Below, piece after piece: positions 1-8,586 of a stretch of 63,638 nucleotides of DNA (the stretch's first letter is position 1; the number at the start of each line of letters is the position of its first letter). This DNA is from Salinactinospora qingdaonensis (GTDB lineage Bacteria > Actinomycetota > Actinomycetes > Streptosporangiales > Streptosporangiaceae). The translations under genes and the position numbers were made by a program. The notes under the pieces are model-generated. The model worked only from the letters and a program-made list of their open reading frames with translations. It had not been told where the DNA came from and did no database searches. The DNA lies in the NCBI RefSeq assembly GCF_039539445.1, contig NZ_BAABDD010000026.1:1-63638 (forward strand). Direction: 5' to 3'.

Positions 1-507
1 TATCTACCGCTGGTCATGGACCCCATCTACGGCTACCAGGCCCTCAACGTCGAAGCCCAACGCGACAACCCCGGCTCGTTGCTGAACTGGATGCGCAAGA
101 TGATCCAGATCCGCAAACGCCACCCGGTGTTCGGTACCGGCGACTTCACCGAACTGCACGCCAGCAACCCGAGCGTGTTGGCGTTTGTGCGCGAATACGG
201 CGACGACCGGATGCTGTGCGTCAACAACCTCTCGCGGTTCCCGCAGCCAGTCGAACTCGACCTGCGCCGATTCCAGGGCGTCACCCCCATCGAGTGCACC
301 GGCGGCGTCCGGTTTCCCGCCATCGGGGAGCTGTCCTACCTGCTCACCTTGCCTGGGCACGGTTTCTACTGGTTCCAGTTGCCACCCGTGCCCCCAGAGG
401 AACGCACCCCGGAACCGGTGGCATCGCCCGAGGCGGCAGCCACCCCCACCACCCCGAGTGACCGAGGGCAGGCTCCTCGGCCCTCCCCCGCGTCCACCAG
501 TAACTGA
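1..507 (+). CDS. treS: Trehalose synthase TreS, C-terminal part (5' end outside window)
   Basis: Partial gene; the reading frame is open from base 1 and ends at a stop at 505-507, leaving 168 residues. The visible part matches the end of a GH13 alpha-amylase-type barrel and C-terminal beta domain of maltose/trehalose isomerase (motif DPIYGYQALNVEAQ, then LLNWMRKMIQIRKRHPVFG). The enzyme interconverts trehalose and maltose in the cytoplasm. A Pro/Thr-rich tail of about 40 residues follows the conserved part. The next gene, mak, begins 23 bp downstream, so the two are probably cotranscribed and feed maltose to maltokinase. Catalytic residues lie outside the window. Confidence 0.93.
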   Translation, partial: YLPLVMDPIYGYQALNVEAQRDNPGSLLNWMRKMIQIRKRHPVFGTGDFTELHASNPSVLAFVREYGDDRMLCVNNLSRFPQPVELDLRRFQGVTPIECTGGVRFPAIGELSYLLTLPGHGFYWFQLPPVPPEERTPEPVASPEAAATPTTPSDRGQAPRPSPASTSN

Positions 508-530
508 GAAGGAGAACGGACCGCTTCGAC

Positions 531-1952
531 ATGACGCAGCTAGAGGAGCTCCTGGCAGGGTGGATACCGCGCCAACGCTGGTTCGCCGGCAAAGGAATAC
601 CAATCGACGAGCTGACAGTGGAGTCACAGCACGTCCTCATCACCGGTCTACCGGGGCTGCGGATACTGGTGGTGGCGGTCAGTCAAGAGGGCGCGGCCGA
701 CCGCTACCAGGTGCTCCTCGGCCTGCGTCCGGCGGGAACGCTCGGCGCTGACCTGGCACACGCCGAGATCGGCACGGCAGAGGTCGACACCGCCGCCGGG
801 GCAAAACCGCAGTGGTGCGCCCTCTACGACGCCGCACACGACCCAGAACTGACCGCGGAGATACTCGAACGCCTCGCCGGCTCCACGCCGAACGGAGCCA
901 GCGCCAACGCGGTGCGGTTCCGGCGGCTGCCCGAAACCACCATCCGTACCGGCCTGCGCAGCCTGGTGCTCAGCGGCGAGCAGTCCAACACCTCGCTGGT
1001 CTACGGCGAAGACTACGTCCTGAAGGTCTTCCGCCGGCTATGGCCAGGACACAACCCGGATCTGGAGTTGACCGCGGCACTGACGGGCTCACCGTTCGTC
1101 GCCCGGGTGCACGGCTGGCTTGAGGTGGACCTGACCGACGAACACACGGCTACGCCGGTACCCACGACGCTGGCGATGCTGCAAGAGTTCCTGCGCAGCG
1201 CGACCGACGGGTGGGTGCTGGCGGGCACGAGCGTGCGTGACCTCTACGAGATGCCCGACACCGCCCCGGGCGACGCCGGCGGCGACTTCGCCGGGGAGTC
1301 CGAACGGTTGGGCAGCGCCACGGCCAGCGTGCACCGGGAGCTGGCACGCGCGCTACCCACCGACCTGTTGGGACCGGGCGCGGTCACCGAACTGGCCGAA
1401 AGCATGGTCGAACGGCTGCACTCGGCAGCCGACCAGGTGGGCGAGCTGAAACCGTACACGGCCCGGCTGCGCGCGGCCTTCGACGCCTTCGCAGAACTGG
1501 AGGAGCCGCTGCCCGTCCAGCGCGTGCATGGCGACTACCACCTCGGCCAGGTGGTGCGCACCGACGCGGGGTGGGTGCTGCTGGACTTTGAAGGAGAGCC
1601 CGCTGTTCCGGTCGCCCAACGCCAGCGCCTGTCGAGCCCGCTACGCGACGTCGCCGGGATGCTGCGTTCCTTCGACTACGCGGCGCGCTACCAGTTGGTC
1701 GAGCACCCAAGGGCTGAGGAGTTGACCGGCACGGCCCGCGCCTGGGCGCGGCGCAGCCGCGACGCATTCTGCGCGGGCTATGCAGCGGCAGGAGGGATCG
1801 ATCCGGAAAAACACCTGACCGTGCTGCGGGCCTTCGAGTACGACAAGGCCGTCTACGAGGTCCTGTACGAGGCGCGACACCGCCCCTCATGGCTGCGTAT
1901 TCCACTCGACTCGATCGCCGCACTGGCGGGAGGCACCCCCTCCACCCAGTGA
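531..1952 (+). CDS. mak: Maltokinase Mak/Pep2
   Basis: 473 aa. Phosphorylates maltose to maltose-1-phosphate using ATP, the substrate that GlgE would polymerise into alpha-1,4-glucan. Visible: N-terminal RQRWFAGK signature (residues about 14-21) typical of the maltokinase cap domain; kinase-like catalytic loop HGDYHLGQ around residues 333-340; metal-binding LLDFEGEP with Asp at about 352. The ATG at 531 follows an AAGGAG about 15 nt upstream, somewhat distant. It lies between treS and glgB as in the standard treS-pep2-glgB cluster; glgE is not in the window and is probably upstream. Length is normal for the family. Confidence 0.93.
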   Translation: MTQLEELLAGWIPRQRWFAGKGIPIDELTVESQHVLITGLPGLRILVVAVSQEGAADRYQVLLGLRPAGTLGADLAHAEIGTAEVDTAAGAKPQWCALYDAAHDPELTAEILERLAGSTPNGASANAVRFRRLPETTIRTGLRSLVLSGEQSNTSLVYGEDYVLKVFRRLWPGHNPDLELTAALTGSPFVARVHGWLEVDLTDEHTATPVPTTLAMLQEFLRSATDGWVLAGTSVRDLYEMPDTAPGDAGGDFAGESERLGSATASVHRELARALPTDLLGPGAVTELAESMVERLHSAADQVGELKPYTARLRAAFDAFAELEEPLPVQRVHGDYHLGQVVRTDAGWVLLDFEGEPAVPVAQRQRLSSPLRDVAGMLRSFDYAARYQLVEHPRAEELTGTARAWARRSRDAFCAGYAAAGGIDPEKHLTVLRAFEYDKAVYEVLYEARHRPSWLRIPLDSIAALAGGTPSTQ

Positions 1953-2146
1953 ACGCGACACACCCCGGTGGTGCTGAGGGCGCTGCGATGCTCCGGCGCC
2001 ACCGCCACGGCCGATCGCCGCTGCTCCAGGGCGGACGAGCACGTGGCCCCACCGCCGCGCCGGCACAGGGGCCGGACTACGGCGGTGAGTGACAGCTCCA
2101 CCCAACCTGTTCGCACACTTTGTTCCACGACACCACGGGAAACGCT

Positions 2147-4321
2147 ATGAGCAACGCGCTCCTGGCCGAGATCGACCGCATCGTCGACGGCCACCACCAC
2201 GACCCCCACTCGATCCTGGGGGCCCACCCCAGTCCTGACGGTGCCACGGTGCGCACGCTACGCCCGATGGCCTACTCGGTTCACGCCGTTCTCGCCGATG
2301 GCAACCAGGTAGAACTGCCCCACCTGCACCGCGGCGTATTCGCCGGCACACTGAACGTAGCCGAAGCCGGTGACTACCGACTGGCCGTGCGCTACAGCGC
2401 CACCGACGAAGCCCACATCATCGACGATCCCTACCGCTACCTGCCCACGATCGGTGAACTCGACCGCCACCTGATCGGCGAGGGACGTCACGAGGAACTA
2501 TGGCGGGCCTTGGGCGCGCACACCCGCCGCTACCCCTCCGCTATAGGAGAGATCAGGGGGACCTCGTTCACTGTCTGGGCCCCCAACGCCCAGGGTGTGC
2601 GCGTGATCGGTGACTTCAACCATTGGAATGGGGTCGCCTACCCGATGCGCGTGCTGGGGTCCCTGGGGGTGTGGGAATTGTTCGTCCCCGACGTGGGCGA
2701 CGGCGCGCACTACAAGTACCAGGTCCTGGGCTCCGACGGGCGGTGGCGCGACAAGGCCGACCCCATGGCCACCGCTACCGAACTCCCGCCGGACACGGCA
2801 TCGGTGGTCCACACCTCAACCCACCAGTGGCACGACGACGAATGGCTGTCCCAACGCAAAATCGCCGACTGGACCCGCCAGCCCATGAGCATCTACGAGG
2901 TGCACCTCGGCTCATGGAAGCCGGGGCTGTCCTACCGGGAGCTGGCCGATGAGCTCGTGCCCTACGTCCGTGACATGGGATTTACCCACGTGGAGTTCTT
3001 GCCGGTGGCCGAGCACCCCTTCGGGGGCTCGTGGGGCTACCAGATCACCTCCTACTACGCTCCCACGGCCCGCTTCGGCTCCCCCGACGACTTCCGGCTG
3101 CTGGTCGACCGGTTGCACCAGGCGGGAATCGGGGTGCTGGTCGACTGGGTGCCGGCGCACTTCCCCAAGGACGACTGGGCGCTGGCGCGCTTCGACGGCA
3201 CAGCCCTGTACGAGCACCCCGATCCGCGCCGCGGCGAGCACCCCGACTGGGGCACCTACATCTTCAACTACGGCCGTACCGAGGTGCGGAACTTCCTCAT
3301 CGCCAACGCGCTTTACTGGCTGGAGGAGTTCCACATCGACGGGCTACGGGTCGACGCTGTGGCCTCGCTGCTGTACCTGGACTACTCACGCGGCTCGGGT
3401 GAATGGGCGCCTAACGCCTACGGCGGGCGGGAAAACTTGGAAGCCATCGAGTTCATCAAGGAACTCAACGCCACCGCCTACCGCCGCAACCCCGGTATCA
3501 CCATGGTCGCCGAGGAATCCACTGCCTGGCCGGGGGTATCGCGGCCGGTCGACTCCGGGGGGTTGGGTTTTGGCTTCAAGTGGAACATGGGCTGGATGCA
3601 CGACACGCTGGAGTACCTGCGGCGCGATCCCATGTACCGGCAATACCACCACAACGAGATCACGTTCTCGATGGTGTACGCATTCAGCGAGAACTACATC
3701 CTGCCCCTTTCCCACGACGAAGTGGTGCACGGCAAGAATTCGCTGCTGAACAAGATGCCCGGCGACGAATGGCGGCGCTGCGCCAACCTACGCACGCTGC
3801 TGGGGTTCATGTGGGCCCACCCGGGCAAGCAACTCCTGTTCATGGGCGACGAGATCGCCCAGGGGGATGAATGGTCGCACGAAACCGGCGTGCAGTGGTG
3901 GCTGTTGGACTACTCCCACCACGAGGGGATGCGGCGGCTGGTCGCCGAACTCAACCGGCTCTACCGGGCAACGCCGGCGCTGTGGACCCAGGACTTCGGC
4001 CCGGAGGGCTTCACATGGATCGACGGCGGGGACGCCAGCGGCAACACCTTGTCGTTCATGCGCCACGGCGACGACGGTACGGCGCTGGTGTGCCTGGTCA
4101 ACTTCTCCGGTTCGCCGCACGAACACCGGCGGGTGGGGCTGCCGTGGGCCGGCACCTGGCGCGAGATCCTCAACACCGATGCTCACAGCTACGGGGGAAG
4201 TGGTATGGCCAGCACGGCGGGGGCGACGGCCACCGCGGAACCGTGGAACGGCCAGCCGGCATCGGCGGTGCTCACCTTCCCTCCGCTGGCGACCGTGTGG
4301 CTGTCCTACGAGGCGCAGTAG
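2147..4321 (+). CDS. glgB: 1,4-alpha-glucan branching enzyme GlgB
   Basis: 724 aa from the ATG at 2147, preceded by GGGA at 2137-2140; an in-frame TTG at 2120 without a ribosome site would add 9 residues. Two N-terminal beta-sandwich (CBM48) domains, then a GH13 barrel: nucleophile Asp about 403 in GLRVDAVAS, acid/base Glu about 456 in MVAEESTAW, and third Asp in LPLSHDEVVHGK. Introduces alpha-1,6 branches into glycogen. Last gene of the treS-mak-glgB run; a 194-bp gap to mak leaves room for a separate promoter. A structured repeat element lies just downstream. Confidence 0.95.
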   Translation: MSNALLAEIDRIVDGHHHDPHSILGAHPSPDGATVRTLRPMAYSVHAVLADGNQVELPHLHRGVFAGTLNVAEAGDYRLAVRYSATDEAHIIDDPYRYLPTIGELDRHLIGEGRHEELWRALGAHTRRYPSAIGEIRGTSFTVWAPNAQGVRVIGDFNHWNGVAYPMRVLGSLGVWELFVPDVGDGAHYKYQVLGSDGRWRDKADPMATATELPPDTASVVHTSTHQWHDDEWLSQRKIADWTRQPMSIYEVHLGSWKPGLSYRELADELVPYVRDMGFTHVEFLPVAEHPFGGSWGYQITSYYAPTARFGSPDDFRLLVDRLHQAGIGVLVDWVPAHFPKDDWALARFDGTALYEHPDPRRGEHPDWGTYIFNYGRTEVRNFLIANALYWLEEFHIDGLRVDAVASLLYLDYSRGSGEWAPNAYGGRENLEAIEFIKELNATAYRRNPGITMVAEESTAWPGVSRPVDSGGLGFGFKWNMGWMHDTLEYLRRDPMYRQYHHNEITFSMVYAFSENYILPLSHDEVVHGKNSLLNKMPGDEWRRCANLRTLLGFMWAHPGKQLLFMGDEIAQGDEWSHETGVQWWLLDYSHHEGMRRLVAELNRLYRATPALWTQDFGPEGFTWIDGGDASGNTLSFMRHGDDGTALVCLVNFSGSPHEHRRVGLPWAGTWREILNTDAHSYGGSGMASTAGATATAEPWNGQPASAVLTFPPLATVWLSYEAQ

Positions 4322-4405
4322 GGCCAGCGGGTGACATCGGCCGGGCGCGTCGCCGGGCGGTATGCCGGCGCCGGAGCCGCGCCCGAGCCGGGAGCGGGCC
4401 GGACG

Positions 4406-4560
4406 AGGTTGTTGTTTTTTGAAAAGGGCGGCGAGAGCGGGCGGTGGGCGCGCGGGTGAGCGCCCCCGCAGGCTGCCGAGATCGCGCAGCGGTCGAGGCA
4501 GGAGCGAACGGAGAACACTCCCCACGGCCCCCACCTCAGCCGTTCAAAAAACAACAACCT
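4406..4560. repeat. Structured extragenic element, copy A (155 bp, 18-bp perfect inverted arms)
   Basis: Perfect 18-bp terminal inverted repeat: AGGTTGTTGTTTTTTGAA at 4406-4423 and its exact reverse complement at 4543-4560. Inside are a GGGCGC/GCGCCC hairpin and a 40-nt core at 4471-4510 starting GGCTGCCGAGATCGCG that recurs at five other places in the window. It sits between convergent glgB and the HATPase gene and overlaps the HATPase stop codon by two bases. It may serve as a bidirectional terminator or be a small mobile repeat. Confidence 0.85.
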
Positions 4561-5038
4561 AGGCGGCGAGTTCGCACCAGGCGACATGCTGGGACGACTG
4601 CGGGGGGGCCATGAACCCGTAACGGCCATGGGAGCACAGGCTGACCATGGCCAGCCCGCGCCCCGATGCGGATAACGGGTCGTCGAGTGTCCGTAGCAGC
4701 ACGCGCGGCACGCTGGGGGCGCCGGCCTTGGGGCCGAGATCGTGGAGCGCCAGCCCGATCCACGTGGGACGGAGGTGGAGCAGCACAGTGAACACGCCGC
4801 CCGCCTCTCCAGATTTGGAGTGACGAACGGCGTTGGTTGCGAGCTCACTGGCACACAGCCGGAGGTTTTCGCGCAGCTCATCGGAGTAGCGGTACCGGGA
4901 TGCTCCGATGGCCTCGGTGGCGAATTCCCGGCACGATCGCACGGCCGTTGGGTCTCCCGTAAAACTACGGCATGCCGACGGTACCCCCCACTTCCTTCCC
5001 GGATGCAATTGCATGGGCGGGGGGATAACGTGGTTCAT
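4559..5038 (-). CDS. HATPase_c-type ATP-binding protein (anti-sigma/AbaA-like)
   Basis: 159 aa, small stand-alone GHKL ATPase resembling RsbW-type serine kinases. Visible: N-box ELATNAVRHS (about residues 66-75), G1-like HDLG, and G2-like SGRGLAMVSL near the C terminus. Start ATG at 5038 has GGGAG about 8 nt upstream. It is divergent from an XRE-DUF5753 gene that is followed by DUF397. That trio is the WhiJ/AbaA-type module known in Streptomyces, where it acts in developmental and antibiotic control. The partner sigma factor or target cannot be read from sequence. Its stop codon lies inside repeat copy A. Confidence 0.85.
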   Translation of the reverse strand: MNHVIPPPMQLHPGRKWGVPSACRSFTGDPTAVRSCREFATEAIGASRYRYSDELRENLRLCASELATNAVRHSKSGEAGGVFTVLLHLRPTWIGLALHDLGPKAGAPSVPRVLLRTLDDPLSASGRGLAMVSLCSHGRYGFMAPPQSSQHVAWCELAA

Positions 5039-5075
5039 GGTTCAGCTCCCTGTCCTGGCAGGTGAGTTGGTTCGA

Positions 5076-5125
5076 GCCCTGGTCAGGCGCTAGCCCCGCT
5101 TGACCAGGGCCACTTTATTTTTATG
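5076..5125 (+). terminator. Rho-independent terminator-like hairpin, plus-strand orientation
   Basis: A 14-bp stem with one G-U pair: GCCCTGGTCAGGCG at 5076-5089 and CGCTTGACCAGGGC at 5097-5110, a 7-nt loop, then a T-rich run (CACTTTATTTTTATG). It lies in the divergent gap between the HATPase gene (minus) and the XRE gene (plus), where no plus-strand gene ends. Confidence 0.7.
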
Positions 5126-5243
5126 CGTTTTCCGCATGATCGTCCCAACTGACGCAAAAACTGTGCGTAGCAAGACAACCACGCCGATAGTTAAAGTGTG
5201 CCGTCGAGCTATCTCCCGAGCAACCCGAATTGTCAAATTGACC

Positions 5244-5258
5244 TAGAATTTCTGTGTG
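5244..5258 (+). promoter_or_regulatory. Candidate -10 box for a leaderless XRE transcript
   Basis: TAGAAT at 5244-5249 is followed by only six bases before the GTG at 5256, so transcription would start on or next to the start codon. No Shine-Dalgarno sequence and no good -35 hexamer is visible. Upstream lie two short inverted repeats (ATGCG/CGCAT near 5123-5137; ACGCA/TGCGT near 5152-5168) that could be operators. Confidence 0.45.
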
Positions 5259-6110
5259 GGAACCACAACGATGACCTCAGGTAGCCCGACGGTCGCCCAG
5301 TGGCAACTCGCCCGAGAGCTGAAGCGGCTTCGTAGCGAACACAAAATGAATCGGACAGAAGTCGCAAAAATTCTCGAAGTAACCGTTTCCAGCGTCAGTC
5401 GGTGGGAATCAGCGGAAAGGGTGCCACGGGAGAAGGAACTCAAACAGCTCGCACAGTACTACCACCTGAGCAGCCAGGAGAGCGACGAACTGGTAAACCT
5501 GCGCCGCCAGGCGGGCAAGCGTGGGTGGTGGCAATCCTTCGACCTGGAGAAGCGCTACGGCACCTTCATCGGACTCGAAGCCGACGCCACAGAGATTGAG
5601 ATCTACGAGAGCAGCGTGATCACCGGGCTGCTGCACACACCCAACTACGCCCGGGAGGTGATCCGCGGCACGCTGCAAGCCGGAGAGCCGGTGGACGGGC
5701 AGGTGGAGGTGCGACTAGCCCGCCAGCAGCGCGTCCTCGACGAGAACGGCCCCGAGGTGTGCGTGGTCCTGGGTGAGGCCGCGATCCGTCAGCTCGTCGG
5801 TGGGCGCCAGATCATGCGCGAGCAGCTTCAGCACCTCATTGAGCTGATTGACCACCCCAAGGTGACCCTCCAGGTGATCCCGTTCAGCGCTGGGGTACAC
5901 ATCGGGCTATTAATGCCGAACTTCGTAATTCTGACCTTGGCGGATTTTCGTCTTTCCACCGTGTATCTGGAGGGACAGGCCAGTAACCTCTTCCTCGACA
6001 GTCACGAGGATGTCGCCCGCCATAAGCTCGCTTTCAAGAAACTGCGATCGGCGGGGGTGAGTGGGAACTTAGCTCAATCCCTGCTGGCGGACGTCATCAA
6101 GGAACTTTAG
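5256..6110 (+). CDS. XRE-family HTH regulator with DUF5753 domain (WhiJ-like)
   Basis: 284 aa. N-terminal helix-turn-helix at about residues 20-75 (LKRLRSEHKMNRTEVAKILE, then SSVSRWESAERVP), followed by a DUF5753 ligand/partner domain of about 170 residues including SVITGLLHTPNYAREV. Start GTG 5256 is chosen because a -10-like box precedes it directly; ATG 5271 is the alternative. The DUF397 gene starts 14 bp downstream and the HATPase gene is divergent. Regulators of this type control their small DUF397 partner in Streptomyces developmental loci; the target here is unknown. A second, diverged pair lies at 41.5-42.6 kb. Confidence 0.9.
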   Translation: MGTTTMTSGSPTVAQWQLARELKRLRSEHKMNRTEVAKILEVTVSSVSRWESAERVPREKELKQLAQYYHLSSQESDELVNLRRQAGKRGWWQSFDLEKRYGTFIGLEADATEIEIYESSVITGLLHTPNYAREVIRGTLQAGEPVDGQVEVRLARQQRVLDENGPEVCVVLGEAAIRQLVGGRQIMREQLQHLIELIDHPKVTLQVIPFSAGVHIGLLMPNFVILTLADFRLSTVYLEGQASNLFLDSHEDVARHKLAFKKLRSAGVSGNLAQSLLADVIKEL

Positions 6111-6124
6111 AAGAGGTAAGCGCC

Positions 6125-6334
6125 ATGGCCACGGGGACTCAGCCGCTGCTCAGCGCTGGCATATGGAGGAAATCCAGCTACACCGGAAGCCAGGGAAACT
6201 GCGTTGAAGTAGCCGATCTGCCCGAAAAGCACGAGATGCGAGACTCCAAAAACCCCAAAACGGGCAAACTATGTTTCTCCTCCGCCGAATGGGCTTTCTT
6301 CATTACCTCCGTTAAAAACGGGCAGTTCTCTTAA
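6125..6334 (+). CDS. DUF397 small protein
   Basis: 69 aa. Typical DUF397 features: WRKSSYTGSQGNCVEVADL near the N terminus, a MRDSKNP segment, and LCFSSAEWAFFITSVKNG at the end. A GAAGAGG ribosome site precedes the ATG. It is the last gene of the XRE-DUF397 pair. In characterised Streptomyces pairs the DUF397 protein works with the HTH partner; the biochemical role is unknown. Confidence 0.9.
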   Translation: MATGTQPLLSAGIWRKSSYTGSQGNCVEVADLPEKHEMRDSKNPKTGKLCFSSAEWAFFITSVKNGQFS

Positions 6335-6466
6335 GCCCCCGCTCCGAAGGACAAACTGGCGTGAATCTGTCCGGCTCCGCGCCCCACGACGGCGAACCGG
6401 ATCGCCAGGGAGCCGCCGCCCACAAGCCTCGGGGGCTCCCCCTCATCTTCGGCCCCGAACACGTTC

Positions 6467-6504
6467 GGCCCCGGTGGTTCGGCACGTGCCGAACCACCGG
6501 GGCC
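6467..6504. terminator. 38-bp perfect palindrome between convergent genes
   Basis: Two exact 19-nt halves; the left half is GGCCCCGGTGGTTCGGCAC at 6467-6485. It lies between the DUF397 gene (plus) and the lipoprotein gene (minus), where a bidirectional terminator is expected. No T-run follows on either strand. Confidence 0.75.
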
Positions 6505-6533
6505 ACACCCCCATGGTCTCGAGAAGCCGAGCG

Positions 6534-7217
6534 TCACGAGTTGTAGGCGGTGACGTCCATCGACGCGGCGATCTGGTCGTAGTACTCGGCGTAGCGCGGG
6601 TCCACCGCCCACACGTAGACCACCACATCACTCTTGGGCAGGAACCACATCCGCACCTCGAAGGTGTCGCCGTTCTCGCACTCCACCTGCCAGACCGAGT
6701 GATGGGACTTCAGCCCGTCGGCATGGGTGGTAAACCCCTGAGTCGTCTGAGTCGACGCGGTGACCGCGACGTTGCCGGCCCGGGCCGTGCCCGCGCTGCG
6801 GCAGGCGTTGGGCTGTGCCGCCCACCCGTTGTCCTGGTTGAAGGCGTCGTCTTTCTTCGGCCAGTTGGCGGGATGGCGCTGGGCGGCGTGCGGAAAGACC
6901 TGGACGGCACCGAAGTCGCAGTTCTGCTGGCCTGGGGGGCGCATGCACAACGAGTCGCCCGAGTCGTCGACCTGCCAACCTTCGGGAGCGTTGATCTTGA
7001 CGCCCTCGATTTCTGTGGGAACGAAACCTTCCGGTCCCGGTGCCTTTGCAGCGGCGACGACCCCGTCATAGGTCTGTTGCGGACTGGGGCCACCCTCCGA
7101 GGAGAAGGCGTCGGCGGCTCCAGAGCCGCTACACCCGGCCGCCAGCGCGGCGAGGGCCACCGCTGCGAAGCCCAACCTGGGGGCTTTGAACCGCGATCGG
7201 CTGGGCATGCCAGACAT
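6534..7217 (-). CDS. Putative lipoprotein of unknown function
   Basis: 227 aa from the ATG at 7217, preceded by GAAGGGAAA. Signal peptide with a basic start (PSRSRFKAPR), hydrophobic stretch and lipobox LAALAAGC, so it is probably a membrane-anchored extracytoplasmic protein. After the Cys is a Gly/Ser-rich linker, then a compact domain of about 180 residues with four Cys (LCMRPPGQQNC, NACRSAG, VECENGD) that could form disulfides. I do not recognise the fold. Divergent from the GH18 gene with a 91-bp gap; no functional link is shown. Confidence 0.75.
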   Translation of the reverse strand: MSGMPSRSRFKAPRLGFAAVALAALAAGCSGSGAADAFSSEGGPSPQQTYDGVVAAAKAPGPEGFVPTEIEGVKINAPEGWQVDDSGDSLCMRPPGQQNCDFGAVQVFPHAAQRHPANWPKKDDAFNQDNGWAAQPNACRSAGTARAGNVAVTASTQTTQGFTTHADGLKSHHSVWQVECENGDTFEVRMWFLPKSDVVVYVWAVDPRYAEYYDQIAASMDVTAYNS

Positions 7218-7308
7218 GCGTTTCCCTTCTCGCGTGAAGCTTGACCTCACCGACGATAGCGGGCGAATCTGGCTTTTCGCGCCATGTCCCGGGGGCTGAG
7301 AGAGGACC

Positions 7309-8523
7309 GTGCCGGTGCGCACCGTCGGCTATTTTCCGCAATGGGCAATCTATGACCGCCATTACCTGTTGCGCGACGTCCACACAAGCGGGCAGGCGGC
7401 AGAGCTCACCCACCTCACTTATGCATTCGCCGAGCTGAACAAGCGCGGCCAGTGTGTCATGACCGAAAAGGCCACCGGTGACTCCTGGGCGGACTACCAG
7501 CTCCGGTTCAGCGCAGCCGCCAGTGTCGACGGTGTAGCCGACGCCTACGAGCAACCGTTGGCAGGCAACTTCAGCCAGCTCCGCACGTTGAAGGCGCGCC
7601 ACCCCCACCTGCGAGTGGGTATCTCGGTCGGCGGCTGGAACGCTTCGAAGTACCTCTCCAATGCGGCCCGCACGAAAGAGTCGCGTGCGGCGTTCGCGGA
7701 ATCGTTGATCTCGCTGTACTTCGACGGCGACCTGCCCGTGCGGGCGGGCGAGCCCCAGGGCGGCCCCGGGGCGGCGGCGGCGATCTTCGACTACGTCGAC
7801 TTCGACTGGGAGTGGCCAGGGTCAGCCGGCAACGAGCACAACGTGACCCGTCGCAAGGACCGACGCAACTTCACGCGCATCGTCGCCGAGACCCGCCGGC
7901 AGCTCGACGACTTCACCCGCCGCACCGGCAGACACGTCGAGATCAGCGCCTACCTGCCGGCGGAGCGCTCCCGTATCGAGGCCGGGATCGAGCCCGAACT
8001 CTTCGACTTCATCGACTTCGGAATCGTGCAGGGCTATGATTTCAACGGCGACTGGGACATGACGACCAACCACGCCTCGCAGCTCTACACCCCCACCGCC
8101 GACCCCTCGCCGCAGCGGCTCAGCGTGGACACGGGCGTCACCAACTACCTGAAGCTGGGTGTGGCCGCGCAGCGGCTGCTGGTCGGCGTCCCCGGCTTTG
8201 GGCGGGGCTGGCGCGGCGTGCCGGCCGGCAACGGCGGGCTGTACCAACGCGCCCGCGGAGTGGCGGCCGGCACCTGGGAAGACGGAGACGAGGACTTCGC
8301 CACCTTGGCGCGCAGACCCGGTGAGCGGTTCCGCGACCGCGCCCACGGCGCGCTGTGGCTCTACGACGGCGACGAGTTCTGGAGCTACGACGACCCGGAG
8401 CTGATACGCACCAAAGCCGGATACGTCGTCGAGCGGGGGCTGGGCGGGATGAGCCTGTGGTCGCTGGACAACGACGACCGGCAGGGCTCGCTGGTGCGAG
8501 CGATGCGCGCCGCACAGCGCTGA
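7309..8523 (+). CDS. Glycoside hydrolase family 18 chitinase-like protein
   Basis: 404 aa. GH18 barrel with the catalytic DxxDxDxE motif as FDYVDFDWEWPG (Glu about 168), the upstream SVGGWNASKYL strand and a C-terminal MSLWSLDNDD strand, so it should hydrolyse beta-1,4-GlcNAc polymers or oligomers. A GAGAGG ribosome site precedes GTG 7309, and an in-frame TGA at 7297-7299 rules out a longer form. The protein therefore begins directly at barrel strand 1 (RTVGYFPQWAIYD) with no signal peptide and no chitin-binding module, which is unusual for a bacterial chitinase. It may act inside the cell or be exported by another route. No DasR-type site was seen upstream. Confidence 0.9.
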   Translation: MPVRTVGYFPQWAIYDRHYLLRDVHTSGQAAELTHLTYAFAELNKRGQCVMTEKATGDSWADYQLRFSAAASVDGVADAYEQPLAGNFSQLRTLKARHPHLRVGISVGGWNASKYLSNAARTKESRAAFAESLISLYFDGDLPVRAGEPQGGPGAAAAIFDYVDFDWEWPGSAGNEHNVTRRKDRRNFTRIVAETRRQLDDFTRRTGRHVEISAYLPAERSRIEAGIEPELFDFIDFGIVQGYDFNGDWDMTTNHASQLYTPTADPSPQRLSVDTGVTNYLKLGVAAQRLLVGVPGFGRGWRGVPAGNGGLYQRARGVAAGTWEDGDEDFATLARRPGERFRDRAHGALWLYDGDEFWSYDDPELIRTKAGYVVERGLGGMSLWSLDNDDRQGSLVRAMRAAQR

Positions 8524-8562
8524 GACCGGCGGGTGGAGCGGTGCCGGCGCACCGGCCTCCAC

Positions 8563-8582
8563 GGCCGTGAAGCGCCACGGCC
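8563..8582. terminator. Short hairpin between convergent genes
   Basis: GGCCGTG at 8563-8569 and CACGGCC at 8576-8582 form a 7-bp stem with a 6-nt loop, just after the GH18 stop and before the stop of the opposing gene. Confidence 0.45.
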
Positions 8583-8586
8583 GGAC

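Noticed and set aside
5062..5085. tRNA-like GGTTCGAGCC segment
   Set aside because: The flanking bases do not form T-arm or acceptor stems; the region is better explained by the terminator hairpin.
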